A stretch of 38,176 nucleotides of DNA from Acidobacteriota bacterium (lineage in GTDB: Bacteria > Acidobacteriota > Terriglobia > Acidiferrales > UBA7541). Positions within the stretch are counted from its first letter, which is position 1. Each line of letters begins with the position of its first letter. The notes beneath the pieces were generated by a model. The model made no database searches, had not been told where the DNA came from, and saw only the letters and a program-made list of their open reading frames with translations. This document shows, in pieces, positions 18,328 to 25,548 of this stretch. The position numbers were made by a program, and so were the translations under genes. Location of the stretch: positions 12,997 through 51,172 of the forward strand of contig QHYJ01000098.1 of the NCBI GenBank assembly GCA_003223255.1, in the 5' to 3' direction.

Positions 18328-19612
18328 TTATTGCGTCAGAATGGTCTCTGAGTGGGCCTCAATGGATTCGGCCAAACTCTGGTTCTGAGGCAAGTTGCCG
18401 GCTAGTAGGCGCCGGTACTTGCTCCGTTCTACCAGGTCCATGTCCACAATTTCGAACGCCATGTCCTGCGCACGATAGTCGCGCATCAGCGCGGTGGCCT
18501 GCATGTGGCGCATGCCGACTTGCAACCGAAGTTGCAGCGGTGTCCCGGGCGCCAGATGCCGGCTGATGGTCGCGAGGCCGCCGCTCAGGCTGGCCGTCTT
18601 GATTTCCGGACGGCAATTTTCTTTGAGGTTCACGCTGATGGCCCGCAGTGGTTTCTGCAGCCTCACACGCTGATGGCGCCGTTGCCGCACACACTCCGAC
18701 GGCATCGGAACCTCCAACGGCGCGAGCATCAGGTCCTCTTGGTTAATGCCGCCCTTGGACCAGAAGCTTTGCACGCACTCCGGGTCCAGCTTCTCGAGCG
18801 CTTGCATCGCGGCAATGCGTAACTCTTGCGGACAGGCCCAGGTGAACATGCTCTTTGATTCCACCATGCGCTTCAGGGTCGTTAATGCTTCTGGTGCGTG
18901 AATTCGGCCCAAGCCTCGATGGCCTTCACGCGCAGGAATTCCCCGGCGTCATTCGGCAGGTCGCCCTCCGCGATCGTCAGCAGCCTGCCCAGGGCTTCGC
19001 GGTCGCCGGTCATCCCGATTTCATCAATGACCAAAGGCAGGATCAGCCGGTCGACGTGATCGAGCAATTCCATCAGGATGTGGCATTTTCTCACCGCGCC
19101 GCTCGCCGAAGGTCCACCGAAGGTCCTGGGCCGCACCGGAAAAATCCTTCATGCGCTCGGGCAGAAAGACCATCAGACATTGCGGGTCCAGCCGGCTCAG
19201 CAGTCCCGCCATCTCCGTGGCTTCTTTCACCGGCCCGCCGCGCACGGTACTGCGCAGCCTCTTCGCCGAGACCCGCAGCGAGATTCGCTACGTGTTCCGA
19301 TTCGTCGCGCAAGCTGCAGCGGTTGAACCGTATCGCCAAGTGCTCCATGGTGGTTTGTGGAAGCATTTTCAGAACTTTGGTCAGACCGGCCGCCGCCTGA
19401 CGGGCGCGCAACGCCTCGTCGACAAATTCCGGTATGCGCTCCTCGATCCCCATCTTGGGGAGTAGGTTGCTTCCGCTGCCCGGTCTCTGTGCCTCGATGC
19501 TCGCGAGCAAGTCGAGCGGCCTGCTCCATGGCGGGGAAATGTCGGCCGCTTGCTGGCTCAGACGAGTAAAGGTCGCGCTAATCAACCCCTGGATTTCCCC
19601 ATCAAGAACCAT
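18328..19612 (-). pseudogene. Truncated, frameshifted paralogue of the adjacent PilZ/HEAT gene
   Basis: Four consecutive segments in different frames match, in order, the C-terminal half of the protein encoded at 19712-21961. They are 19612 to about 19245 (AQRPGSGSNLLPKMGIEERI against AQRPGSTQSLRPRIGAEERL), about 19245-19115 (GLLSRLDPQ against GLLSKLAPQ), about 19115-18910 (LPLVIDEIGMTGD against RPLAIDEMGMSGQ), and 18910-18328 (CVRQRRHQRVRL, HLAPGTPLQLRL, AFEIVDMDLVER: a PilZ domain). Three frameshifts separate them, and the N-terminal domain with its Gly-rich linker is absent. The last segment still forms an open frame of 194 codons and could be expressed as a lone PilZ domain. It is best read as a decayed tandem duplicate. 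Confidence 0.8.
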
Positions 19613-19676
19613 TTGGACGGGCGCTTCTACTGACCCAAAGAACGGTTTTCTTGAGCGGGGATAGGTGGGCGCAGCA

Positions 19677-19694
19677 GCTTGCCCCTCGGCAAGC
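19677..19694. terminator. Hairpin downstream of the PilZ/HEAT gene
   Basis: GCTTGCCCCTCGGCAAGC forms a perfect 7-base-pair stem with a 4-base loop, 18 bases after the stop codon of the PilZ/HEAT gene when read on the minus strand. No T-tract follows on either strand, so intrinsic termination is uncertain; it could protect the transcript end. Confidence 0.35.
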
Positions 19695-19711
19695 CTATGA
19701 AAACAAATCGC

Positions 19712-21961
19712 TTAGGTCTTTGCAACGACCATGCGCCCACGCCGCCGGCTGCGATTGGTGACCTGGGCAAGCAGGGGCAAGCCGCCGAGCTCTAGCAACA
19801 ATTTGCGGAGGCGGTAGCGCTCTTCCAGCTCCATATCCACGAATTCAAATGCCATGGCCTGGGGCCGCGCGCCGCGCACCAGCGCCTGGGCTTTGATGTG
19901 CCGCACACCGTGCGAAAACCGCAGGCTCAGCAAGGACCCAGGGGCCAGGTGACGTTCTCCCGCGCCGATTCCGCCGCCCAGGTTCAATTCCGGGACGCTC
20001 AGCCGGAAGTTCTCCCGCAAATTGCTGGTCACCGCCACCAGGTTGCGCGTAAGCTTCAACCGCGCATAACGCCTTTGCCGGATCACCGAGCCATTGGCTT
20101 CGGGATCTGCCGGTTCGAGCGTCAGCTCTTTGCGGCCGATCCCGGTGGCGGCCACCGCTTGCATCCCAACCACTTTATCCACATGAAGCAGCGCTTGCGC
20201 AGCCGCAATTCTCATCTCGTTCGGATAGACCCACCGCCATACTTGTTTGGTTTCCAGAATGTGCTGTAGCAGCGGGCTCGCCACCGTGGCTCGCAGCCGC
20301 CCCAGCGCTTCGATGGCCTTTACTCGCCCAAAACCCGTGGTTTCGTCGTCCTGCAGCAGCGCGATGAGCTTCGGAATGCACTCGGCCTGTCCGCTCATCC
20401 CCATCTCATCGATCGCCAGCGGGCGAATCAATGTGTCCAGTGAATCGTAAATCGCCACCAGCAGCTGCGCGCGCTGCTCCGGCGGCGCCGCGGAAAGCTG
20501 CCGGATGGCCCGGTCATGCGAGGTGCGCGGCCACTGCGAGAGCCGCACAGGCAATATTTTTTCTACCGCTTGTGGAGCGAGTTTGCTCAGCAGACCGATC
20601 GTTTCCGCGGCTTCCCCCGCAGGCGCCGTCTGCAGCGTTTCGATTAGGCGCTGTGTGGCATCTTCCCCCAGGTTGTGAATCATCGTGCAAAGCAGTTCGC
20701 AGTCTTCACGGAACCCGCAATGCCCAAAGCGGTTGGTCACATAATGAATCGTGGCCTTCGGCATCAAGCCCAAAATGTCCATCATGCCGTCTGCGATTTG
20801 CCCGCTGCGCATGGCTTCTTCGACGAATTCGGGCAGCCGCTCTTCCGCCCCGATGCGTGGACGCAGGCTCTGCGTCGACCCTGGCCGCTGCGCTTCGACG
20901 TTCTCCAGCGAGGCCAGCGCTTGCTGCATCGCCGGGTAGCAGCGCTTCGACGCGGCTTCCTGGCTCAAGCGCACAAACGCCGCCCCCACCAGCGTTTGCA
21001 ATTCCGGTTCGCGCTCGATCGCCAACTGGTTGCCCACGCGGCGGATGGCGTCCATCAACGCGCTGCCGTCTCCGCTGCCATACAGCTCGCCCAAATCCGA
21101 AAGTCCTATGGCCGTCGTGCGCCGCGCTTCCGGCGCTTCCAGTCCGATGCACGATGCATACTTCATCAAAATCTCGTTCGCCGTTTTCAATTCGCCGCGC
21201 CGCAACATTTCTTCCAGGAACGCGCGCACGTTCCGTGGCGGCACGCACCACGCCTCGTCCGAGGTCAGCACTTCCTTCTTGTTTTCTGCCGGCACCTGCT
21301 CCCAGAACTCCTGGTCCAGCAATTCCGTGTAGGACTGCACGGAAAGTCCCGCCTGGGCCATCATCTGTTCTTGCGTCGAAAGAATCTTGCGCAGCGCCTC
21401 AATTTCCGTATTCATGCGGTCGAGCATTTGCTTCACCGCGTTCACGCGCAACTCGCCCCGCTCGTAGCTGTCCAGCGCGAAGCGAATCGCCACGTGCTCG
21501 GCCAGCTTCAGCAGCATCGGCTTGTCGGGCTTGGCGTCAGGAGCTTGCGCCGCCAGTCCTGCCAGCGCCTGCTGCAGCGTGTACTGCGCGCGTACGGGCA
21601 TCGCGCTCAGTCGCGATTGGAACGTTGGCACATCCATCCGCGAGTCCGGGTCCTTCCGCGCCTTCCCCAATTGCGCAAACAATCCCAGCATCGCGCGCAC
21701 ATCTTCTTCTTCAACGGCAAAAGGACCGACACCGCCGGCCCCTGGCAAGCCGTGCCCACCGCCCTTCTCACCTCGCAGCAATGCCGAAGCTGTCAGCCAC
21801 TTGCCCGGAGTGCCTGTACCTGTCCCGGCCCCTCCGCCTGAACCCGCGCCGGGTCCGCTAGCGCCACCCGGTCCACCACCTCCTGGCCCGCCTGGGCCCG
21901 GCCCTGCGCCAGAACCGCCGCCAACACGCGTCCCCTCGCCCCCACCGCCAGACTCCCACAA
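19712..21961 (-). CDS. PilZ-domain HEAT-like protein, C-terminal part (749 residues)
   Basis: Second part of a gene split by one in-frame TAG at 21977-21979. After a Gly-rich start come helical repeats resembling HEAT/armadillo units (about residues 90-600; for example DEMGMSGQAECIPKLIALL and GFGRVKAIEALGRL). The C-terminal domain (about 628-730) looks like PilZ: RQRRYARLKL with the Arg cluster, a Gly turn LNLGGG, LLSLRF, and AFEFVDM near the end. PilZ domains commonly bind c-di-GMP. No signal peptide or membrane segment is visible, so a cytoplasmic signalling or scaffold role is likely but unproven. TTG 21961 follows GGCGGAGGCGGAGGC, which could act as ribosome site after the stop. A decayed paralogue lies directly downstream. 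Confidence 0.8.
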   Translation of the reverse strand: MWESGGGGEGTRVGGGSGAGPGPGGPGGGGPGGASGPGAGSGGGAGTGTGTPGKWLTASALLRGEKGGGHGLPGAGGVGPFAVEEEDVRAMLGLFAQLGKARKDPDSRMDVPTFQSRLSAMPVRAQYTLQQALAGLAAQAPDAKPDKPMLLKLAEHVAIRFALDSYERGELRVNAVKQMLDRMNTEIEALRKILSTQEQMMAQAGLSVQSYTELLDQEFWEQVPAENKKEVLTSDEAWCVPPRNVRAFLEEMLRRGELKTANEILMKYASCIGLEAPEARRTTAIGLSDLGELYGSGDGSALMDAIRRVGNQLAIEREPELQTLVGAAFVRLSQEAASKRCYPAMQQALASLENVEAQRPGSTQSLRPRIGAEERLPEFVEEAMRSGQIADGMMDILGLMPKATIHYVTNRFGHCGFREDCELLCTMIHNLGEDATQRLIETLQTAPAGEAAETIGLLSKLAPQAVEKILPVRLSQWPRTSHDRAIRQLSAAPPEQRAQLLVAIYDSLDTLIRPLAIDEMGMSGQAECIPKLIALLQDDETTGFGRVKAIEALGRLRATVASPLLQHILETKQVWRWVYPNEMRIAAAQALLHVDKVVGMQAVAATGIGRKELTLEPADPEANGSVIRQRRYARLKLTRNLVAVTSNLRENFRLSVPELNLGGGIGAGERHLAPGSLLSLRFSHGVRHIKAQALVRGARPQAMAFEFVDMELEERYRLRKLLLELGGLPLLAQVTNRSRRRGRMVVAKT

Positions 21962-21976
21962 GCCTCCGCCTCCGCC

Positions 21977-22738
21977 CTAGCTTCCGCTACCGGCCCCCCC
22001 GGCACCCGCGCCGGTCCCGCTACCCGTGCCGAAACCCCTCCCTCCTCCCGTACGCGGGCCGCCCCCACTTCCGCCCATGCCACCGCCGCCGAGCCCAAAT
22101 CCCGGCCCGGGCCCTCCGGGACCATGTCCCGGCCCGCCCGCTCCTCCTCCGCCCCCCCCGCCGCTTCGCGCGCTCTCCGCCGCCAGAATCATCTGCAGCA
22201 TCTTGTTCGGGTCTTCAAAAAATTCCCGGAACTTGTCGCCCTGCGCGCCCAGCGCCTTCGCCGTCAACTGCGCCGCCACTTTGATTCCTGCCACCGACGA
22301 GTCTTCCGCCACGTAGCGAATTTCATTCACCTTGATGCTAGTGTCTCCGCCCAGCGCTGTCTTCAGTTGCTCTGCCAGCGCGGACGGCTTCGCGTTTCCG
22401 CTTGGAAACGCGCGCACAAATCTCGCAAATTGCGATTGCGACAGCCCCGTAGAAAAGTGAATGCTCGCGATCCCCGAAGAAGTCAGCAATTGCGCAAAGC
22501 TTCTTTCTCCCGCCGACGAGCCCATCGGCACGCCGTCGAGCAGAATCTGGTTTCCCGAAGCGCCCAGCAGCACGCCGCTTCCGCCACTGTCCTCCAGCGC
22601 CTGCCGCAGCTCCTTCCACGTCGTATCAAACTGCGCGGTCGTCTTGGTGTGGCCAAACTCGTACAGCCGCGCAAACTTCAGCAGAATGTTCAAGCTGCGA
22701 ACAAACGCCCGCGCTCCGCCTTGTATTTCAGGACTCAT
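21977..22738 (-). CDS. N-terminal part of the PilZ/HEAT protein, ending at an in-frame TAG
   Basis: 253 residues in the same reading frame as the gene at 19712-21961 and separated from it only by TAG plus five glycine codons. The N-terminal 190 residues form a mixed domain with LNILLKFARLYEFGH, NQILLDGVPM and GIASIHFSTGLSQSQFARFV. From memory this resembles modules that precede HEAT or HD-GYP domains in Acidobacteriota and deltaproteobacteria, which is a weak assignment. Residues 191-253 are almost all Gly with Ala, Pro and Ser, and the Gly-rich tract continues beyond the stop for some 50 residues. ATG 22738 is preceded by GAGAGGGG. I read the two parts as one ancestral gene of 1,009 codons. 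Confidence 0.75.
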   Translation of the reverse strand: MSPEIQGGARAFVRSLNILLKFARLYEFGHTKTTAQFDTTWKELRQALEDSGGSGVLLGASGNQILLDGVPMGSSAGERSFAQLLTSSGIASIHFSTGLSQSQFARFVRAFPSGNAKPSALAEQLKTALGGDTSIKVNEIRYVAEDSSVAGIKVAAQLTAKALGAQGDKFREFFEDPNKMLQMILAAESARSGGGGGGGAGGPGHGPGGPGPGFGLGGGGMGGSGGGPRTGGGRGFGTGSGTGAGAGGAGSGS

Positions 22739-23471
22739 GCCCCTCTCGACGTCCTACAGTTCCGCTCCTATCCTCTTAACGTTTCAACGTTCCCACGCTT
22801 TCGGGCTCTAACCCTTAATCCTAATCCCGAATGCCTTCTCACTGCCCACTAATCCCTGTCCTCTTGTATTCATCTCAATAACAGATTTTGTTACCCTTTT
22901 GGCAACAATCTGCTCCTTTCATGCCGCGGTCATTCCGAACCCGGCCGAAGCTGGGTGAGAGCGCTGCGCCATCCCACGTCTTCTCTGTGGGATGAAATCC
23001 CCTCTACGCTTTCGATCTTTAACGGCGGCTTTCCGGTTCACCTCGAGCACGAAGGGCCGCCGCTTCCTCCGCGCCGAGGCTCACTGCTCTTGTAGCGGCG
23101 AGTTCACCTTGCCATTCCCGCCTCCCACGCCCTTGTAGTTGTAGGGCCACCGCTTTACCCTGTGCGCAGTCGAAGGGATGGTTGTGCCCTTCTTCGTTAC
23201 CCCGAGTCGCGAGGGGAGATTCGAGGAGTCACGGATCATGCCCCCTGATCGGGTCGAGGGCACGTCCTGCAACTTCTTAGAAGCAACACTTGCGAGACCA
23301 CCTCGCAACGGTTCATTCTAAAAGGCTTAGGATGCTAAGTTCTTCAGATGCCGCACTTACAAAAAACAGGGGGAGGGGAGGACCCTCTTGGGGATTCCCT
23401 TTCACCCCCTCGACTTCAACCGCCAAGGCAGCCGAAAACCATTGTACACTCGACTATCAAAGGAGGGACTC
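22739..23471. other. Repeat-rich intergenic region
   Basis: About 730 bases with no convincing gene. 22755-22870 is a low-complexity tract of short C/T-rich words that includes AACGTTTCAACGTT near 22785 and must carry the promoter of the leftward PilZ/HEAT gene. Repeat-like units follow: GTCATTCCGAACCCGG at 22929, TGTAGCGGCGAGTTCACC near 23093, TTGTAGGGCCACCGC near 23140 and GTTACCCCGAGTCGCGAGG at 23196. Small open frames here are made of repeat sequence. Confidence 0.6.
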
Positions 23472-23552
23472 GTCAGCAATCTGAAGAGCTTGCAGGCCGA
23501 CCTGGAGTCCGGCGAAGTGAGCTACATCCGGAAGGTGGAAGAGTTGGTGTGA
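23472..23552 (+). pseudogene. Short frame in front of the hicA relic, without a start codon
   Basis: The frame reads SNLKSLQADLESGEVSYIRK then VEELV and stops with a TGA that overlaps the GTG of the hicA relic (GTGTGA). A near-perfect ribosome site AAAGGAGGG (23459-23467) precedes it, but the codon at the right distance is GTC (23472), not GTG or ATG. I infer a small protein once translated together with hicA whose start codon was lost. It is too short for a usual HicB antitoxin. The peptide family is unknown to me. Confidence 0.4.
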
Positions 23553-23744
23553 CCAAACGAAGCGTCGCGATTTGGTCAGGAAGCTTGAGGAAATGGGTTG
23601 TATTCTCATTCGGAAAGGAGGGAGTCACGACTGGTATAGGAATCCCGCGACCAAGAAATCCCGGCCGGTGCCCGCCACAGCGAAATCCACGAAGGGCTGG
23701 CAAAATCCATTATTCGGAAGCTCAGCAAGGAAAATGAGAAACAG
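23549..23744 (+). pseudogene. hicA: HicA-like mRNA interferase toxin, frameshifted relic
   Basis: HicA toxins are small double-stranded-RNA-binding-fold RNases that cleave mRNA. The signature is clear when three frames are joined: MTKRS from GTG 23549, then RDLVRKLEEMGCILIRKGGS, HDWYRNPATKKSRPVP, then RHSEIHEGLAKSIIRKLSKE. The catalytic His of the family lies in GGSHDWY. Frame changes, each equal to one missing base, occur near 23561 and near 23672 (the latter in a C run). No stop codon follows at the family's usual end, and the third frame runs into the next gene. No intact HicB is present. It is a decayed toxin-antitoxin locus, unless both indels are sequencing errors. Confidence 0.7.
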
Positions 23745-23796
23745 CTCTCCTGGAAAAGGCGAACTCATTCCAGTATAAATCAACGTGCAAGACCTT

Positions 23797-24486
23797 ATGC
23801 CCGACCAGCCCCCATCGGAGCGCTTCAAGGCAGAAATGCCGCAAATCCCCGGCGTCCCCGCACCGGGTTCGCCACCTGCTGCCTCGCACAATTCTTCCCT
23901 CAAACTTGGCATCGGGCTCATCGCCGTGCTTCTCGTAGTTTTCCTGGGAGCGCGCTGGGCGCTTCGCCCCCAGCACACCGTGCCTAAGCCCGCCCGGCCT
24001 CCGCAAATCGAGGTGCCTTCACCGGCCCCGGACCCCAACACTTTACTTCCGCATGCCACCGACGCCGCGCCCGGCATCGCGAGCGTCGAGGAAATGGCCA
24101 AGCCCTGGTCGTCCAAAGAGTTTTTTATTCGCAACGGCCTCACCGGCGAAAACACTCCGGGGATGCTCATCCGTCTCCCGACCGGCTCCGCGTCGCAAGC
24201 CAGCGGCTATTGGGCTTTTTCTGTGAGGGCACCCTATGGAGATTGCCGGCTGGAGTACGTCACCGATCTGGCCAAGCTCAAAACGGATTACGGCTTTCGC
24301 GCCCCAAAACATCCCATGGTGGGCAATCCTTGCACCCGCACGCTGTTCGATCCGCTGAAAATGACTACGTTGCCGGGAAATTTTTTCGTGCGCGGAGCGA
24401 TCGTGCTGGGTTCGGACTTGCGTCCACCGATGGGCATTGAAATTCGCGTGCGCGGCAAGGACATCTTGGCCATCCGCACGGAATAG
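23797..24486 (+). CDS. Membrane-anchored protein of unknown function
   Basis: 229 residues from ATG 23797 (GTG 23785 is an alternative; neither has a good ribosome site). A Pro-rich N-terminus of about 35 residues precedes one hydrophobic segment LGIGLIAVLLVVFLGARWAL. A Pro-rich periplasmic stalk follows, then a globular domain from about residue 95 with EFFIRNGLTGENTPGMLIRL, GYWAFSVRAPYGDCRLEYV and a C-terminal PPMGIEIRVRGKDILAIRT. The last third (NPCTRTLFDP...LPG...PPMGIEIRV.G) vaguely recalls a Rieske-type fold, but the CxH pairs that hold a [2Fe-2S] cluster are absent, so this is only a suggestion. Isolated between the hicA relic and repeats. Confidence 0.75.
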   Translation: MPDQPPSERFKAEMPQIPGVPAPGSPPAASHNSSLKLGIGLIAVLLVVFLGARWALRPQHTVPKPARPPQIEVPSPAPDPNTLLPHATDAAPGIASVEEMAKPWSSKEFFIRNGLTGENTPGMLIRLPTGSASQASGYWAFSVRAPYGDCRLEYVTDLAKLKTDYGFRAPKHPMVGNPCTRTLFDPLKMTTLPGNFFVRGAIVLGSDLRPPMGIEIRVRGKDILAIRTE

Positions 24487-24564
24487 GTTGCCCTTCGCAG
24501 TTTGCCGTTTGCAGTTTTCGGTTTTTAGTTTTGCTCTAAGGAGCTTATGGAGAAGCCTTTTGTC

Positions 24565-24657
24565 GTCATTCCGATCCGAGCGCGGCGAGGAATCTCTCTT
24601 CGCGGGAACAGCCCAGGAAAAGAGAGATTCCTCGATCACTTCGCCCCTCCGAATGAC
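24565..24657. repeat. REP-like palindromic element (family R2, full copy)
   Basis: Nested inverted repeats: outer arms GTCATTCCGA (24565-24574) and TCCGAATGAC (about 24648-24657, one mismatch), and inner arms GAGGAATCTCTCTT (24587-24600) and AAGAGAGATTCCTC (24620-24633), a perfect 14-base match with a 19-base loop. Partial copies of the left edge occur at 11884, 15030, 22929 and 23196. Size and structure resemble REP/BIME elements mobilised by REP-associated tyrosine transposases; no transposase is in the window. Confidence 0.75.
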
Positions 24658-24750
24658 CGAGATTACGAGTTTCTCGGCAAGTTGTCGGGTATGCTTTTCG
24701 GAATTGGTTTTTCGATTTTCGATTCGAGTTTCGTATTTCGGTTTCTATCC

Positions 24751-25082
24751 ATGCGTGTCGAAACAAATTTCGCAAATTCTTGGCCTGGGTATGTGTGCGC
24801 GCACAGCCATCCCGGCACGCGGGCGATTCACCTGACAGGGACGCTGGTGGGATGGGCACTGTTCGTGGCCGCGGTCGCGCGCTGCAGCGCTGGTGGTGGA
24901 TCGCGCTGGCGCTCCTGGTTTCCTACGCCCTGACCTGGATCTGGCACTTCTTTGTGGAGCACAACCAGCCGGCCACCTTGGAACACTCGCTCTGGTCGTG
25001 GTGGGCGGACCAAAAGATGGTGGCGCTGATGCTTAGCGGAAAAATGGGCGAGGAAGTGCGGGGCTGCACCGCCGGGGATTAG
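24751..25082 (+). pseudogene. DUF962/Mpo1-like membrane protein, one frameshift
   Basis: Mpo1-like proteins are small membrane proteins; the yeast member is a dioxygenase in 2-hydroxy fatty acid breakdown. From ATG 24751 the first frame reads NFANSWPGYVCAHSHPGTRA and HLTGTLVGWALFVAAVAR. The second frame, entered near 24885, continues RWWWIALALLVSYALTWIWH, FFVEHNQPATLEHSLWSWWA and DQKMVALMLSGKMGEEV. Joined, they give the family's full order: HSHPGTR, HxxGT, a pair of membrane spans, and HFFVEHNQP. The shift equals one missing base in a GCGCGCGC-like stretch. No ribosome site is visible, and the preceding bases are a TTTCG-rich repeat, so promoter and leader may also be lost. Confidence 0.65.
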
Positions 25083-25548
25083 AAAATCGAAATCGCACAT
25101 CGAAATTAGAGAGCAAAGGCCAGGCGCACTCGTCCGGTGATCGAAAGTAGAAAATGGAAATTCGAAAATTGAAAAATGTTCCCGGATGTGCGCCAGGATT
25201 TCGCCAATTTGCAACCACCTTACCTGGCCCGCTGGACCGCTTTGCCTGAGCCTGAAAATTCCTTGCAACAGCAGCGCCTTCCATCGTCGCAGCAAGGTCC
25301 GCTCTCCGCATACCTGAATCTAAATTAGATAAAACCTCCAAAAGTATCGAGGTTTCGATTTCGGGCCTCTCAATTTGGCCTGCAAGTCATAGAAAAGACA
25401 GAGCCTTGACAACGTTCAGCAATGGCGCGTGACCTGCAATCGTTCCCCCTGCCTGAGCCAGGAATGGCTGCGCACGAACGGTTTCAGGCGGAGGTTGGGT
25501 CTGAACGGCGTTAGGCGAGTGGATTTCATGGGAATGAGGGGGAAGCCA
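25083..25548. other. Intergenic region upstream of the TonB-dependent receptor
   Basis: 466 bases without a gene. The first 90 bases (25083-25172) are a degenerate A-rich TCGAAA/GAAAAT repeat. Around 25320 lies an AT-rich patch (TAAATTAGATAAAACC). A TTGACA occurs at 25406, but no matching -10 box stands at 16-18 bases. The receptor's transcription start cannot be placed; upstream in-frame codons from 25429 are unlikely to be translated. Confidence 0.5.

Noticed and set aside
16827-18566. Open frame of 579 codons on the + strand opposite secA
   Set aside because: Mirror of SecA coding sequence with no domain and no ribosome site.
21977-21979. TAG read as pyrrolysine
   Set aside because: TAG is the normal stop of mrp and rpoA in this window, and no Pyl genes are visible.
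20431-21980. Several long frames on the + strand opposite the PilZ/HEAT gene, with Pro-rich ends
   Set aside because: The Pro-rich stretches are the complement of Gly codons in the linker; no independent coding evidence.
25406-25440. TTGACA as promoter of the TonB-dependent receptor
   Set aside because: No acceptable -10 box at 16-18 bases; TGCAAT is 23 bases away.
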